Shown: positions 1 through 7,802 of the stretch, piece after piece
Numbering within the stretch: position 1 is the first letter of the stretch
How the letters are laid out: each line of letters begins with the position of its first letter
Origin: Micromonospora halotolerans
Lineage (GTDB): Bacteria > Actinomycetota > Actinomycetes > Mycobacteriales > Micromonosporaceae
Assembly (NCBI RefSeq): GCF_032108445.1
Contig: NZ_CP134876.1
Coordinates: 2,170,001-2,234,000, forward strand
DNA: 64,000 nucleotides
Reading direction: 5' to 3'
Made by a program: the position numbers and the translations under genes
The notes under the pieces: generated by a model
The model's database searches: none
What the model was told of the DNA's origin: nothing
Seen by the model: only the letters and a program-made list of their open reading frames with translations

Positions 1-863
1 TGACCGCGCTCTACCCGTTCCGCGCCTCCTTCTACGAGCGCTTCGGCTACGTCGGGCTGCCCCGACGGCGTACCGCGGTCTTCTCCCCCGCGGACCTGGC
101 CCCGCTGCTCCGCGCCGAGCTGCCCGGCGAGGTGGTGTGGGAACGGGTCGGCGCCGGCTACGAGCGGTGGCGGGCGTACACCGAACGCTGCCTGCGCGAG
201 CGGCACGGGTTCGCGTGCTTCCCGGACTTCCGGGCCGTCGGGCTGCGCGACCGGGACGACCGCTGGCTGCTCACCGCCGTCCGGGACGGCGAGACGGTCG
301 GCGCGGTCACCTACCGGATCGACGACCACGGCGGCGCGCTGATCGCCGACGACCTGCTGGCCGGCGACCCGTACGCCCGGGCGTCGCTGCTCCAGTTCTT
401 CGCCCGCCACGTCGACCAGGTCGAGCGGATCAGCGTCGACCTCCCCGCCGACGAGCTGCCCGAGCTGTGGCTCACCGACCTCGCCGTGCACGTCGAGGCG
501 CGGGTGTCCCGGCCCGGCTCGCCCGCCCCGATGGCCCGGCTGCTGAGCCTGGACGCGCTCGCCGACCAGCCGGTCGGGACCGGCCGGGTCACCGTCGAAC
601 TGGTCGGCGACCGCTGGCTGACCGGCACCCACCTGCTCGACGGCACCACCGGCACCCTGGAGGTGCTGCCGGCGGACGCCGCCGCGGCGGGCACCGTGCC
701 GGCCGCGCGGCTCACCGCCGCCGGGCTCTCCGCCCTGGCGTACGGGGTGCTCGACCCGGCCGAGGTGACCGTGCGCGGGCTCGGCGAGGTGCCCGTCGAC
801 GCGGCCGCCGAGCTGCGCCGGATCTTCCCGCGGGAGCTGCCGTACCTGTTCGCCGACTTCTGA
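1..863 (+). CDS. Eis-like GNAT N-acetyltransferase, 5' end outside the window
   Basis: The reading frame is open from the window edge (first whole codon at base 3) and gives the last 286 residues. The opening residues TALYPFRASFYERFGY match the end of a first GNAT domain in the Eis (enhanced intracellular survival) family. Eis proteins acetylate amines such as aminoglycosides or lysine side chains using acetyl-CoA. The rest fits the second GNAT-like domain and the C-terminal sterol-carrier-like domain. The protein ends in Phe (LFADF-stop); in characterised Eis enzymes the C-terminal Phe carboxylate is the general base, so the active end appears intact. The substrate cannot be told from sequence. 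Confidence 0.8.
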   Translation, partial: TALYPFRASFYERFGYVGLPRRRTAVFSPADLAPLLRAELPGEVVWERVGAGYERWRAYTERCLRERHGFACFPDFRAVGLRDRDDRWLLTAVRDGETVGAVTYRIDDHGGALIADDLLAGDPYARASLLQFFARHVDQVERISVDLPADELPELWLTDLAVHVEARVSRPGSPAPMARLLSLDALADQPVGTGRVTVELVGDRWLTGTHLLDGTTGTLEVLPADAAAAGTVPAARLTAAGLSALAYGVLDPAEVTVRGLGEVPVDAAAELRRIFPRELPYLFADF

Positions 864-901
864 GCCCGTTTTCCGGTCACCGGCGGGGGTAGGGTGCTGC
901 G

Positions 902-1651
902 GTGCCGGGTTGGGGGGAAGCGGGATTCTGGGGTCTGCTGGCCGGGTCCGCGTTGCTGATCGGGGCGGTCGCCGGGTTCTCCGCGCAGGTGCCGCGCCGG
1001 ATCACCGCCTCGGTCATGGCGTTCGGCGCGGGCGTGCTGCTGTCCGCGGTCTCGTTCGAGCTGCTCGCCGGGGCGCACGAGCAGGCCGGCCTGCTGCCGG
1101 TGGCGCTCGGGACAGCGGCGGGGGCCCTCGCGTACACCGTGGCGAACATCCTGCTGGCTCGCCGCGGGGCGCGGCACCGCAAGCGCTCCGGCACCGAGCA
1201 GCCCTCCGAGCAGGAGCTGCCCGGCTCGGGCACGGCCATCGCGGTCGGCGCGCTGCTCGACGGCGTACCGGAGTCGGTGGTAATCGGCGCGAGCCTGTTG
1301 GGCGGCGGCAAGGTCAGCCTGGTCACCGTGGTCGCGGTCTTCCTCAGCAACGTGCCGGAGGGGCTGTCCAGCGCGGCGGGCATGCGCCAGGCCGGCCGCA
1401 GCCGGCGCTGGATCCTCCTGCTGTGGGCGGCCATCGCCCTGGCCTCGGGCGTGTCCGCGCTGGCCGGATACGCGCTGCTCGGCGGGTCCCCGCCCGCGGT
1501 GCTGGCCACCATCACGGCGCTCGCGGCCGGCGCGATCCTCGCGATGATCACCGACACCATGGTCCCGGAGGCGTTCGAGAACGCCCACCTGCTGGTCGGC
1601 CTGATCACCGTGCTGGGCTTCCTGGTCGCGTTCGCGCTGTCCCACGCCTGA
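902..1651 (+). CDS. ZIP-family divalent metal transporter
   Basis: A 249-residue membrane protein with about eight hydrophobic segments. The two ZIP signature helices are visible: LLDGVPESVVIG and FLSNVPEGLSS, with the conserved Pro-Glu pairs that line the metal site. A short polar loop (ARRGARHRKRSGTEQPSEQE) lies before the fourth helix. ZIP proteins move zinc, iron or manganese into the cytoplasm. The GTG start has no ribosome-binding site, but TAGGGT at 890-895 ends six bases before it, so the mRNA is probably leaderless. It is 38 bases from the upstream acetyltransferase and has its own promoter, so it is probably a separate unit. The metal is not predictable. Confidence 0.85.
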   Translation: MPGWGEAGFWGLLAGSALLIGAVAGFSAQVPRRITASVMAFGAGVLLSAVSFELLAGAHEQAGLLPVALGTAAGALAYTVANILLARRGARHRKRSGTEQPSEQELPGSGTAIAVGALLDGVPESVVIGASLLGGGKVSLVTVVAVFLSNVPEGLSSAAGMRQAGRSRRWILLLWAAIALASGVSALAGYALLGGSPPAVLATITALAAGAILAMITDTMVPEAFENAHLLVGLITVLGFLVAFALSHA

Positions 1652-1755
1652 CGCCGGCGCAGGCCCCCGCCCCGCGGCAGCCGGTTGGCTTAGCGGCGGG
1701 TTAAGGATCCGGTCCGGAGTCGTGCGGCGGCGGGCGGCCCTCCTAGCATCGGGCG

Positions 1756-2946
1756 GTGCGTGTGAAGTCCGCTGTCACCCTCCTCGTCCTCGGTCTCGCC
1801 ACCGCCACGCTGCCCGCCTGCGGAGGTGACCAGCCGACGGGCTCGCCCGCGCCGGTCGCCGCCACCACCGGCGCCGCCGCCGGTGCGACGCCACCCCCGA
1901 CCGGCGCCCCGAGCGCCCGGGCCGGTCTGGGCACCGCCAAGCCCAGCGCGACCCCCGCGGCGGTCGCGTTCCGGGCCGGCAACCCGGACGGGCACGCCAC
2001 CGTCCCCGCCGAGGCGCGGGCCGTGGACACGTCGCGCCCGACCCGCACGGTCGGCACCGGCACCCCGGCGAGCTGCACCTCGGCGGCGGTGGTGAAGGCC
2101 GTGGCGGCCGGCGGGATCATCACCTTCGACTGCGGCCCGGCCCCGGTGACCATCCGGATGAAGGCGACCGCGAAGGTGGTCAACTCGCACGGCCCGCGGG
2201 TCGTGCTGGACGGCGGCGGCAAGGTCACGCTGAGCGGCGGCGGCGAGCGCCGGATCCTCTACCAGAACACCTGCGACCAGGCGCAGGGCTGGACCACCTC
2301 GCACTGCCAGAACCAGGACCACCCGCAGCTCACCGTGCAGAACCTGACCTTCGCCGACGGCAACTCCACCGGCGACCGGACCGAGGGCGGCGGAGGCGGT
2401 GCGATCTTCGTACGCGGTGGCCGGCTCAAGGTGGTCAACACGCGCTTCGTGAACAACCGCTGCGACCGGACCGGCCCGGACCTGGGCGGCGCCGCGCTGC
2501 GCGTGCTCAGCCAGCACGACAACAAACCGGTGTACGTCGTGAACAGCACCTTCACCGGCGGCGTCTGCGCGAACGGCGCGGCGACCAGCAGTATCGGCGT
2601 CTCCTGGACCGTGCTGAACAGCGTGTTCCGCGACAACCGGGCGGTCGGCAACGGGGCGAACCCGTCCCGGTCCGGCACCCCCGGCGGCGGCAGCGGCGGC
2701 GCGATCTACTGCGACGGCAACGAGTTCACCGTCCGGATCGCCGGCACGATCATCGAGGACAACACGGCGAACGAGGGCGGCGGCGCCGTCTTCTTCGTCA
2801 GCAACAACCGCACCGGCACCATGAAGATCGAAGCCTCGACCCTCCGCCACAACCCGAGCAGGGGCTTCGAAACGCAGGGCTACCCCGGCATCTTCTTCCT
2901 GGGCGCCCACCCACCCACGGTGACCGGCTCCCGCCTGACCCGCTGA
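1756..2946 (+). CDS. Secreted lipoprotein with right-handed beta-helix repeats
   Basis: A 396-residue protein with an N-terminal signal and lipobox (LPAC near residue 22), then a Pro/Ala/Thr-rich linker to about residue 100. The remaining part is Asn/Gly-rich with repeated short strands (VVNTRFVNNR, VVNSTFTGGV, VLNSVFRDNR), the pattern of pectate-lyase-like right-handed beta-helices. Such folds occur in polysaccharide lyases and surface adhesins; no catalytic residues can be assigned, so the role is unknown. GTG start; TAGCAT at 1744-1749 ends six bases upstream and no ribosome-binding site is seen, which suggests a leaderless mRNA. It converges on the epimerase gene across an inverted repeat. 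Confidence 0.75.
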   Translation: MRVKSAVTLLVLGLATATLPACGGDQPTGSPAPVAATTGAAAGATPPPTGAPSARAGLGTAKPSATPAAVAFRAGNPDGHATVPAEARAVDTSRPTRTVGTGTPASCTSAAVVKAVAAGGIITFDCGPAPVTIRMKATAKVVNSHGPRVVLDGGGKVTLSGGGERRILYQNTCDQAQGWTTSHCQNQDHPQLTVQNLTFADGNSTGDRTEGGGGGAIFVRGGRLKVVNTRFVNNRCDRTGPDLGGAALRVLSQHDNKPVYVVNSTFTGGVCANGAATSSIGVSWTVLNSVFRDNRAVGNGANPSRSGTPGGGSGGAIYCDGNEFTVRIAGTIIEDNTANEGGGAVFFVSNNRTGTMKIEASTLRHNPSRGFETQGYPGIFFLGAHPPTVTGSRLTR

Positions 2947-2963
2947 CCCCGCCGCCTCACCCC

Positions 2964-3023
2964 GTTGATCAAGAGGTTTGCGTCAGGTTCGATCTCCGCC
3001 GTGACGCAAACTCCTTGATCAAC
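2964..3023. repeat. Inverted repeat between convergent genes, possible bidirectional terminator
   Basis: Two 22-base arms (2964-2985 and 3002-3023) are inverted copies that differ only by a swapped AG/GA pair; the loop is 16 bases. Each arm starts GTTGATCAAG and continues with GTTTGCGTCA. It sits between two convergent stop codons (2946 and 3034), where a bidirectional transcription stop would be useful. There is no T-run, and the AT-rich arms are unlike nearby GC-rich terminators, so it may instead be a mobile palindromic repeat. Confidence 0.6.
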
Positions 3024-3033
3024 GCGCTGCGGG

Positions 3034-4116
3034 TCAGTAGGGGTTGCTGTGGCCGGGGAGGCGGGCCTTCAGGAGGGCCGTGGAGCGGCCCGGGAGGGTC
3101 GGGTCTGGGGACATCGGTGGGGACGTGGTGCCGGTGCGGCTCGACATGCCGTCGAACAGCTCCTTCAGGGCCGTGACGCTGTCGACCTTCGGGGTCCAGC
3201 CCAGTTCGCGCTCGGCGCGCTCGCTCGACATGAGCGGGGCGTTCAACGCCAGGTCCACCCAGCCCGTGTCGACCGGCTGCAACCGCGCCCGCCAGGTCAG
3301 CGCCGCCGCCGCACGGAGCACCGGGATGGCCACCGGCACCGTCCAGCCGTGGAAGTGCCGGGCCAGCAGCTCCGGGGTCAGCACCGGATCCGCGGCCACG
3401 TTGAAGGCGCCGCGCGCCTCACCCAGCACCGCCCGGGCGTACGCGTCGGCCACGTCGTCGGCGTGCACCGCCTGCATGCGCAGCCGCCGGTGCGTCGGGA
3501 CCAGCGGGATCCGGCCGTACCGGAGCAGCCCCACCGGCGCCAGCGGCCCGATGAAGTAACGCCGGATCTCCGTGCCCGCGTCCCGCTGGAAGGTCAGGCC
3601 CGGCCGCAGCCGGACCACCCGCAGCTCCGGACGCTCCCGCTGCACACCGTCCAGCAGCGCCTCCACCTCGGCCTTGTCCCGGCTGTACGACGACGTCTCC
3701 ACCCCGGTCGCCGGCCAGTTCTCGCTCACCGGGTGGTCCTTCGGTCCGGGCGCGTAGGTGCCGACCGACGAGGCGTGCACGAGGGCGGGAACACCGGCCC
3801 GGACGGTCGCCTCGAACACCGCCCGGCTGCCGCCGACGTTGGTCCGGTGCAGGGTGCGCTGGTCGTGGCTGGGCTGGATCTGCCAGGCCAGGTGCACCAC
3901 GGCCCGCGCCCCGGCAAAGGCCGCGGCCAGCTTCTCCACCGCGTCCGGCGCCCCCACGTCGCAGGAGTGCCACTCCACCCCGTCGTACGGCTCACCGGCG
4001 TCCGGCCCGGGCAACCGGCGCGCCACCCCGACCAGCTCCGCCCCGGACTCCCGCCGCAGCCGGCGCAGCAGCGCCGTCCCCACGTTGCCGGTGGCCCCCA
4101 CGATCACGATGCGCAT
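3034..4116 (-). CDS. NAD-dependent epimerase/dehydratase (extended SDR)
   Basis: A 360-residue extended short-chain dehydrogenase/reductase. The nucleotide-binding motif VGATGNVGTALL is at the N-terminus. The catalytic Tyr-x3-Lys is SYSRDKAE, and the acid strand motif is ARAVVHLAWQ. The C-terminal part would bind the substrate, which is often a nucleotide sugar in this family, but nothing fixes which one. I chose the ATG at 4116, directly before the Rossmann motif; an upstream in-frame start at 4152 would add 12 residues with no family match. The upstream neighbour (4153-4452) is in the same direction and very close, so the two may be co-transcribed. Confidence 0.82.
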   Translation of the reverse strand: MRIVIVGATGNVGTALLRRLRRESGAELVGVARRLPGPDAGEPYDGVEWHSCDVGAPDAVEKLAAAFAGARAVVHLAWQIQPSHDQRTLHRTNVGGSRAVFEATVRAGVPALVHASSVGTYAPGPKDHPVSENWPATGVETSSYSRDKAEVEALLDGVQRERPELRVVRLRPGLTFQRDAGTEIRRYFIGPLAPVGLLRYGRIPLVPTHRRLRMQAVHADDVADAYARAVLGEARGAFNVAADPVLTPELLARHFHGWTVPVAIPVLRAAAALTWRARLQPVDTGWVDLALNAPLMSSERAERELGWTPKVDSVTALKELFDGMSSRTGTTSPPMSPDPTLPGRSTALLKARLPGHSNPY

Positions 4117-4152
4117 ACCGGTGCCGTACCCGCTGAAGCGGACAGCAACCAC

Positions 4153-4452
4153 TCACGGACGGGGGTTCGTCCGCGCCCAGCTCTTCTCGCCCTCACGCCG
4201 CCCCTGCGTGGCGGCCAGGCAGCGCGGGCAGACGTAGCCCTCGGGGTCGGCCTCGGTGAGCACGTCGGTGTCCGAGTAGTCGAAGGGCACGTGGGGAAAG
4301 CGACGCAGCCGGGTGCGGCTGAGCTGGAGGCCGCAGACCGTCTGGTTCTGGCCCGGCAGCCAGGCGTGGACCTCGCCGCCGGGACGGCGTACCCCGTCGT
4401 CCCCGGCCACCTCGCTGGACGCCGCCACCGCGGCGGTGCTGCTGACCCTCAT
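4153..4452 (-). CDS. Small hypothetical protein with a Cys pair
   Basis: About 99 residues from the ATG at 4452; an ATG at 4485 would add 11. The middle has WLPGQNQTVCGLQLSRTRLRRFPHVPF and the C-terminal half has YVCPRCLAATQG, so a Cys in the first part plus CxxC could bind zinc. I recognise no named family, although the composition is that of a real protein rather than an antisense shadow. It lies between the epimerase and tRNA-Lys, with the epimerase start immediately downstream. Function unknown. Confidence 0.55.
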   Translation of the reverse strand: MRVSSTAAVAASSEVAGDDGVRRPGGEVHAWLPGQNQTVCGLQLSRTRLRRFPHVPFDYSDTDVLTEADPEGYVCPRCLAATQGRREGEKSWARTNPRP

Positions 4453-4575
4453 GCGTATCCCGGTTCCCCACCGGGGCGTCGTCATGCCCTGCGGTCGCCG
4501 GCGGGGAGTCTGAAGATCGACAGGTGGCGGAAGCCGGAAGCCCCGCGCGGGCGGGTTCCGGTAGCCTGGTCGGAC

Positions 4576-4647
4576 GGGCCGCTAGCTCAATGGCAGAGCT
4601 GTGGACTTTTAATCCATAGGTTCAGGGTTCGAGTCCCTGGCGGCCCA
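4576..4647 (+). tRNA. tRNA-Lys (anticodon TTT)
   Basis: 72 bases fold as a complete cloverleaf. The acceptor arms GGGCCGC and GCGGCCC pair fully, the anticodon stem GTGGA/TCCAT encloses loop CTTTTAA with anticodon TTT, and the T-arm is CAGGG-TTCGAGT-CCCTG. CCA is not encoded. The 3' part from base 4611 is repeated at 20722, because an integrative element has inserted here while keeping the gene whole. Confidence 0.97.
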
Positions 4648-4668
4648 CTCCTCCGCAGCTCAGCGGCC
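4611..4668. repeat. attL, 58-bp direct repeat
   Basis: Bases 4611-4668 are identical to 20722-20779. The repeat covers the 3' half of tRNA-Lys plus 21 bases of downstream sequence. The bases just before (T against A) and just after (C against T) differ, which fixes the limits. This copy carries the intact tRNA gene. Confidence 0.95.
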
Positions 4669-4684
4669 CTATGGGCCGACGCTG
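4661..4684 (+). terminator. Hairpin behind tRNA-Lys, partly supplied by the element
   Basis: CAGCGGCCC from the end of the repeat pairs with GGGC and CGCTG at 4673-4684 (with a small bulge), giving a stem-loop right behind the tRNA. The original chromosomal partner, now at 20788-20795, forms a cleaner hairpin with the other repeat copy. There is no T-run, so terminator function is inferred. Confidence 0.45.
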
Positions 4685-4702
4685 AGACCGCCAGCAGGGC
4701 GA

Positions 4703-4727
4703 GTACAGCAGCGAAGTACAGCAGTAG
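4703..4727. promoter_or_regulatory. Candidate integrase arm-binding repeats, left end
   Basis: GTACAGCAG occurs twice in direct orientation (4703-4711 and 4716-4724), between attL and the end of the integrase gene. A matching pair lies inside the right end of the element (20618-20639). Paired short repeats flanking the core are expected for arm-type binding sites of tyrosine recombinases. The binding role is inferred. Confidence 0.5.
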
Positions 4728-4732
4728 GCCCT

Positions 4733-5953
4733 TCATCGGTCGAGCGCCTTGCCGAGTCGCTTGAGCGCGTCGCGGGTCGCCGCCGAGGAGACCACCGTGT
4801 AGATCTCCATCGTGATGGCGAACTGAGCATGCCGCAGGATCTGCATCGCCACCCGAGGATGCACGTCCAGGTCGGCGAGCAGTGAGGCGCAGGTACGGCG
4901 AGCGTCCCGCACGGTGATGCGACGCACGCCCGCCGAGTCGCAGCGCCGGTCCCAGAAGCGGTTGAAGTTCCGCGGCTCGACCGGTCGACCGTAACGGGTA
5001 GTGAAGATGAGGTCCGACGGCTGCCAGGCAGGGCTGGCAGCCTCAACAGCGGCGGCCTGGGCGTCACGGCGGCGGCCGAGTGCCACGGTGCAGATGTCCG
5101 GCAGCGGCAGCGTGGCATCGGATGCAGCGGTCTTCGTTTCTCGGTGCAGGATCTGGTCGCCGACCCGCTGGAGTTGCCGATCGATGGTCAGCTCACCCGC
5201 GTCGAGGTCCACGTCAGCCCACGACAGCCCCAGCATCTCGCCCTTACGCAGGCCGAGCACCAGGACCAGGACGTAGGCGGCGTAGAGCAGGTCGTCGTTA
5301 GCGCGGGCCGACTCCAGGAACCGCCGGGCCTCGTCGCTCGACCATGCCTTGCGCTTGCGGGACCGTACCGGCGGCAGCTTCACCAGCGGGGCGACGTTGC
5401 GGGCGATCAGGCCCTCGGCGATGGCCTGGGACAGGATCGTCCGCAGCACGGTCCGCAGGTGCGCAATGCTGGTCGCCGAGGACAGGTCCTGGCAGCACCG
5501 GCCGAGAGCGCAGCAGCGATGCTGCGCCGGCTTCCGGCGTTCGTCCTTACCCTGAGCGCAGCACTGGCAGGACCGACCGACGGCGTTGATCCAGGTCTGT
5601 ACGTCGCTGACCCGCAGCTTGTCGAGCCGCTTCTTGCCCAGGCCGGGAGACAGGTAGAGCCGCACCGCCACCTCGTAGGTGACGTAGCTGCCCGGCGCCA
5701 GGTTCGGTCGGACGATCTCCCGCAGCCAGTAAGTGGCGTACTCCCCCACCGTCGGCGACCTGGTCACCACCGGGCCGGCCTTGGCCTGGCCGTGCAGTTT
5801 GATCCACTTGTCGTGGACCACCTCGCGCGTCTTCCCGTAGACCCACTTCCGGCCCCGCTTGCCGTCCGGCTTCTCCACCCAGACGTAGGCAGCGAAGCCG
5901 TTGCGGTAGGCGAAGATCGAGCCTTCACCGTTGGCGCGAGCGCGGGGTGCCAT
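4733..5953 (-). CDS. int: Tyrosine recombinase (integrase) of the integrative element
   Basis: A 406-residue phage-type integrase. The N-terminal part (about 1-60) has the AP2/arm-binding look (GEGSIFAYRNGFAAYVWV). The SAM-like core-binding domain spans about 65-190 and holds a Cys-rich insert (residues 129-155, CQCC...HRCCALGRCC), common in AICE integrases and perhaps metal-binding. Catalytic residues are Arg in GLRKGEM (about 236), Arg in RDARRT (about 352; the usual HxLR is RDAR), His in LRHAQ (about 375) and nucleophile Tyr in MEIYTVV (about 385). It would recombine attP with the tRNA-Lys site. The ATG at 5953 overlaps the xis stop (TGATG), so translation is probably coupled. Confidence 0.95.
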   Translation of the reverse strand: MAPRARANGEGSIFAYRNGFAAYVWVEKPDGKRGRKWVYGKTREVVHDKWIKLHGQAKAGPVVTRSPTVGEYATYWLREIVRPNLAPGSYVTYEVAVRLYLSPGLGKKRLDKLRVSDVQTWINAVGRSCQCCAQGKDERRKPAQHRCCALGRCCQDLSSATSIAHLRTVLRTILSQAIAEGLIARNVAPLVKLPPVRSRKRKAWSSDEARRFLESARANDDLLYAAYVLVLVLGLRKGEMLGLSWADVDLDAGELTIDRQLQRVGDQILHRETKTAASDATLPLPDICTVALGRRRDAQAAAVEAASPAWQPSDLIFTTRYGRPVEPRNFNRFWDRRCDSAGVRRITVRDARRTCASLLADLDVHPRVAMQILRHAQFAITMEIYTVVSSAATRDALKRLGKALDR

Positions 5954-6159
5954 CAGGCGACCTCCTGCCGGTCGACCCGGTCGCGGATGTACTCGTCGAC
6001 CCACTCGGGCAGGATGCGTCGGTACTTGCCGTCCTTGATCGAACGCAGTTCCCCGGTGGCGATCTTCATCTTCACCTTGGACAGGCCAAAGCCGAGCAGG
6101 GTGGCGACCTCGGCGGGCGAGTACCACCTCGGGGCGAGCGGGCTACTCGGGCTGCTCAT
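5953..6159 (-). CDS. xis: Excisionase/recombination directionality factor, MerR-type HTH
   Basis: A 68-residue protein. The sequence RWYSPAEVATLLGFGLSKVKMKIATG is a winged-helix MerR/excisionase DNA-binding motif, followed by RRILPEWVDEYI, typical of AICE Xis proteins. These bind beside att sites and favour excision over integration. I chose the ATG at 6159 because GGGAGAAGG lies just upstream of it; an earlier in-frame start would add 17 unrelated residues. The stop codon overlaps the int start. It lies just downstream of rep in the same direction, so xis-int and rep may share control. Confidence 0.88.
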   Translation of the reverse strand: MSSPSSPLAPRWYSPAEVATLLGFGLSKVKMKIATGELRSIKDGKYRRILPEWVDEYIRDRVDRQEVA

Positions 6160-6206
6160 GACGTCCTTCTCCCTTCTTCGTCGGGCGGGGCGTTGACACG
6201 TACGTG

Positions 6207-7802
6207 TCAAGCGGCCAGGGGTTGAGCGGGGGTGCGGCGGGCGGTGAGTTCGTCGGCGATGGCATCGAGGCCGGCTTGGTGCCAGGCGCGGGCTTGGGCA
6301 GCGGCAGTGTTGGCCAGCAGGGCGTCGCCGGTGCTGATCCAGCCGGTGGCCTGGTAGCCGAGTTCGTAGATGACGCGCTCGGTCTGCTCGTTGTCCCAGG
6401 TGTGGGGGTGGCCCTCGGTGCGTCGCCAGATGGTGCGCTGCATGCGTATGAAGCCGAGGGTGACGGAGAAGGCGCGGCTCTTGGTGGTGATGTGGCCGCC
6501 GTAGCCGAACTGGTGGGCCCAGCGGCGCAGCCGGGTGTAGTCGGGGTGCTCGCCGATGTCCCAGCAGGCGCGGATGAGCCGGCCGAGGTGCGTTGCCGGG
6601 TCGCCGTGGACCTGCACGGAGAGGTCATCGACCCGGCGCAGGCTCAGCCCGGTCACCTCGGTGCTCTTGGTGACGTACTTGGCGATGTAGCCGGTGATCT
6701 GGGCGAGGTTGACTTCACTGCCAGGGGCGTTGACGTGCTTGAGGTCCAGGCCTTTGTCGCCCCACGCGATGCGCCACCCACGGTCACCGTTGGCGGGGTG
6801 CGGCGCGGAGGTGTAGGCGGTCTTGACGAACGCGGCCTGGACGGAGTCGGCGAACATCTGCCGGGTGATGGCGGCCGGCGGCGGGACGATCGCGGCAGGG
6901 CAGTCGGGGTTGTAGCCGTCGAGGCGGATGAGGGCGTGGTAGTGGATGACGCCGCGTACCTGGAATTCGTAGACCTTGATGTAGCGGCGGCGCAGGTCGA
7001 CGCCGTGGGTGCGGCCGAGGCGGCGTAGTTCCCGGTCGACCTGTTGGATGGTGCGGCGCCACAGTTCGGGTGCTTCGTGGTTCCAGACGACCTGGCCGAC
7101 GTGGTCATAGCAGTCGAGGCACAGCGGTTGGCCCAGCTGGTGGTCGGCGGCCTTGTGCCGGTCGCCGCAGCGCAGGTCGACGCCGTGGGGGCAGGTGCGG
7201 CCGAAGGGGTGGCAGACGCTGGCGCGGCAGGTGCAGCCGTCCTTGCGGCGGCAGTCCGCAGCGTGGATCTTCACCACCCGGTGGTGCACCGGCCCGAAGG
7301 AGGGGGCGGTGGCGGTGAGGAAGATGGCGATGTGCTCGTGCAGGGGAGGCAGTCCCCACCGGTCGCCCTGTAGGCCTGCCTTGATGAGGTGGAACGTGTC
7401 GCGGCGGTAGACCTCGGCGCAGGACGGGCAGACCGAGGCGCGTCGGTTGCCGCAGGGGGTGTAGATCGCGCCGTCGGGCATGTCCTCGGTGTCGATGGTG
7501 GCCATGCGGTTGCCGTCGGCGTCGTTGACGTGGATCTGACCGGCGAGCCGGATCGGGTGCTTGCAGGACGCGGCGGCCCGGACGTGCCCGAGCCATTCGG
7601 GGTAGTCGGGGTCCTGGGCGCGGGCGCGGCCGGAGGCGACGGTGCGCGGGTCGTGGCCGCGTACCCACCCGTCGGCGGCGGGATCGCGGGTGATGCCGGT
7701 CGGGGTGGCCCAGGGCCAGTAGCCGGTGGCGGTTTCGGCGGAGGCTCCCGTGCCCGAAACCTTGTGGGTTTCGGGCGCGAGAGGCAGCGCCGAGGAGGTC
7801 AC
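6207..7802 (-). CDS. rep: RepSA-like replication initiator (HUH rolling-circle type)
   Basis: A 531-residue replication protein of the pSAM2 RepSA type. Near residues 115-130 it has CGNRRASVCPSCAEVYRRD and a further Cys-rich zinc region (ADCRRKDGCTCRASVCHPFGRTC). The HUH metal motif is GVIHYHALIRLDG (about residue 280). A likely catalytic Tyr lies in ITGYIAKYVTKST. The initiator nicks the double-strand origin of the excised circle and starts rolling-circle replication, which AICEs need for maintenance and transfer. Start is GTG with a GTGA overlap on the upstream gene. A perfect 10-bp stem-loop (7752-7776) lies early in the coding region and could be part of the origin or a translational control. 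Confidence 0.92.
   Translation of the reverse strand: MTSSALPLAPETHKVSGTGASAETATGYWPWATPTGITRDPAADGWVRGHDPRTVASGRARAQDPDYPEWLGHVRAAASCKHPIRLAGQIHVNDADGNRMATIDTEDMPDGAIYTPCGNRRASVCPSCAEVYRRDTFHLIKAGLQGDRWGLPPLHEHIAIFLTATAPSFGPVHHRVVKIHAADCRRKDGCTCRASVCHPFGRTCPHGVDLRCGDRHKAADHQLGQPLCLDCYDHVGQVVWNHEAPELWRRTIQQVDRELRRLGRTHGVDLRRRYIKVYEFQVRGVIHYHALIRLDGYNPDCPAAIVPPPAAITRQMFADSVQAAFVKTAYTSAPHPANGDRGWRIAWGDKGLDLKHVNAPGSEVNLAQITGYIAKYVTKSTEVTGLSLRRVDDLSVQVHGDPATHLGRLIRACWDIGEHPDYTRLRRWAHQFGYGGHITTKSRAFSVTLGFIRMQRTIWRRTEGHPHTWDNEQTERVIYELGYQATGWISTGDALLANTAAAQARAWHQAGLDAIADELTARRTPAQPLAA
7752..7776. repeat. Perfect inverted repeat inside the rep 5' coding region
   Basis: GCCCGAAACC (7752-7761) and GGTTTCGGGC (7767-7776) form a perfect 10-bp stem with a 5-base loop, about 30 bases inside the rep gene. 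Rolling-circle origins often carry a hairpin with the nick site nearby, and hairpins at this position can also control translation. Which applies is not known. Confidence 0.5.

Noticed and set aside
311..1645. Long antisense frames opposite the ZIP and acetyltransferase genes, and similar ones throughout
   Set aside because: Arg/Pro/Ala-rich composition and lack of motifs mark them as shadows of real genes in GC-rich DNA.
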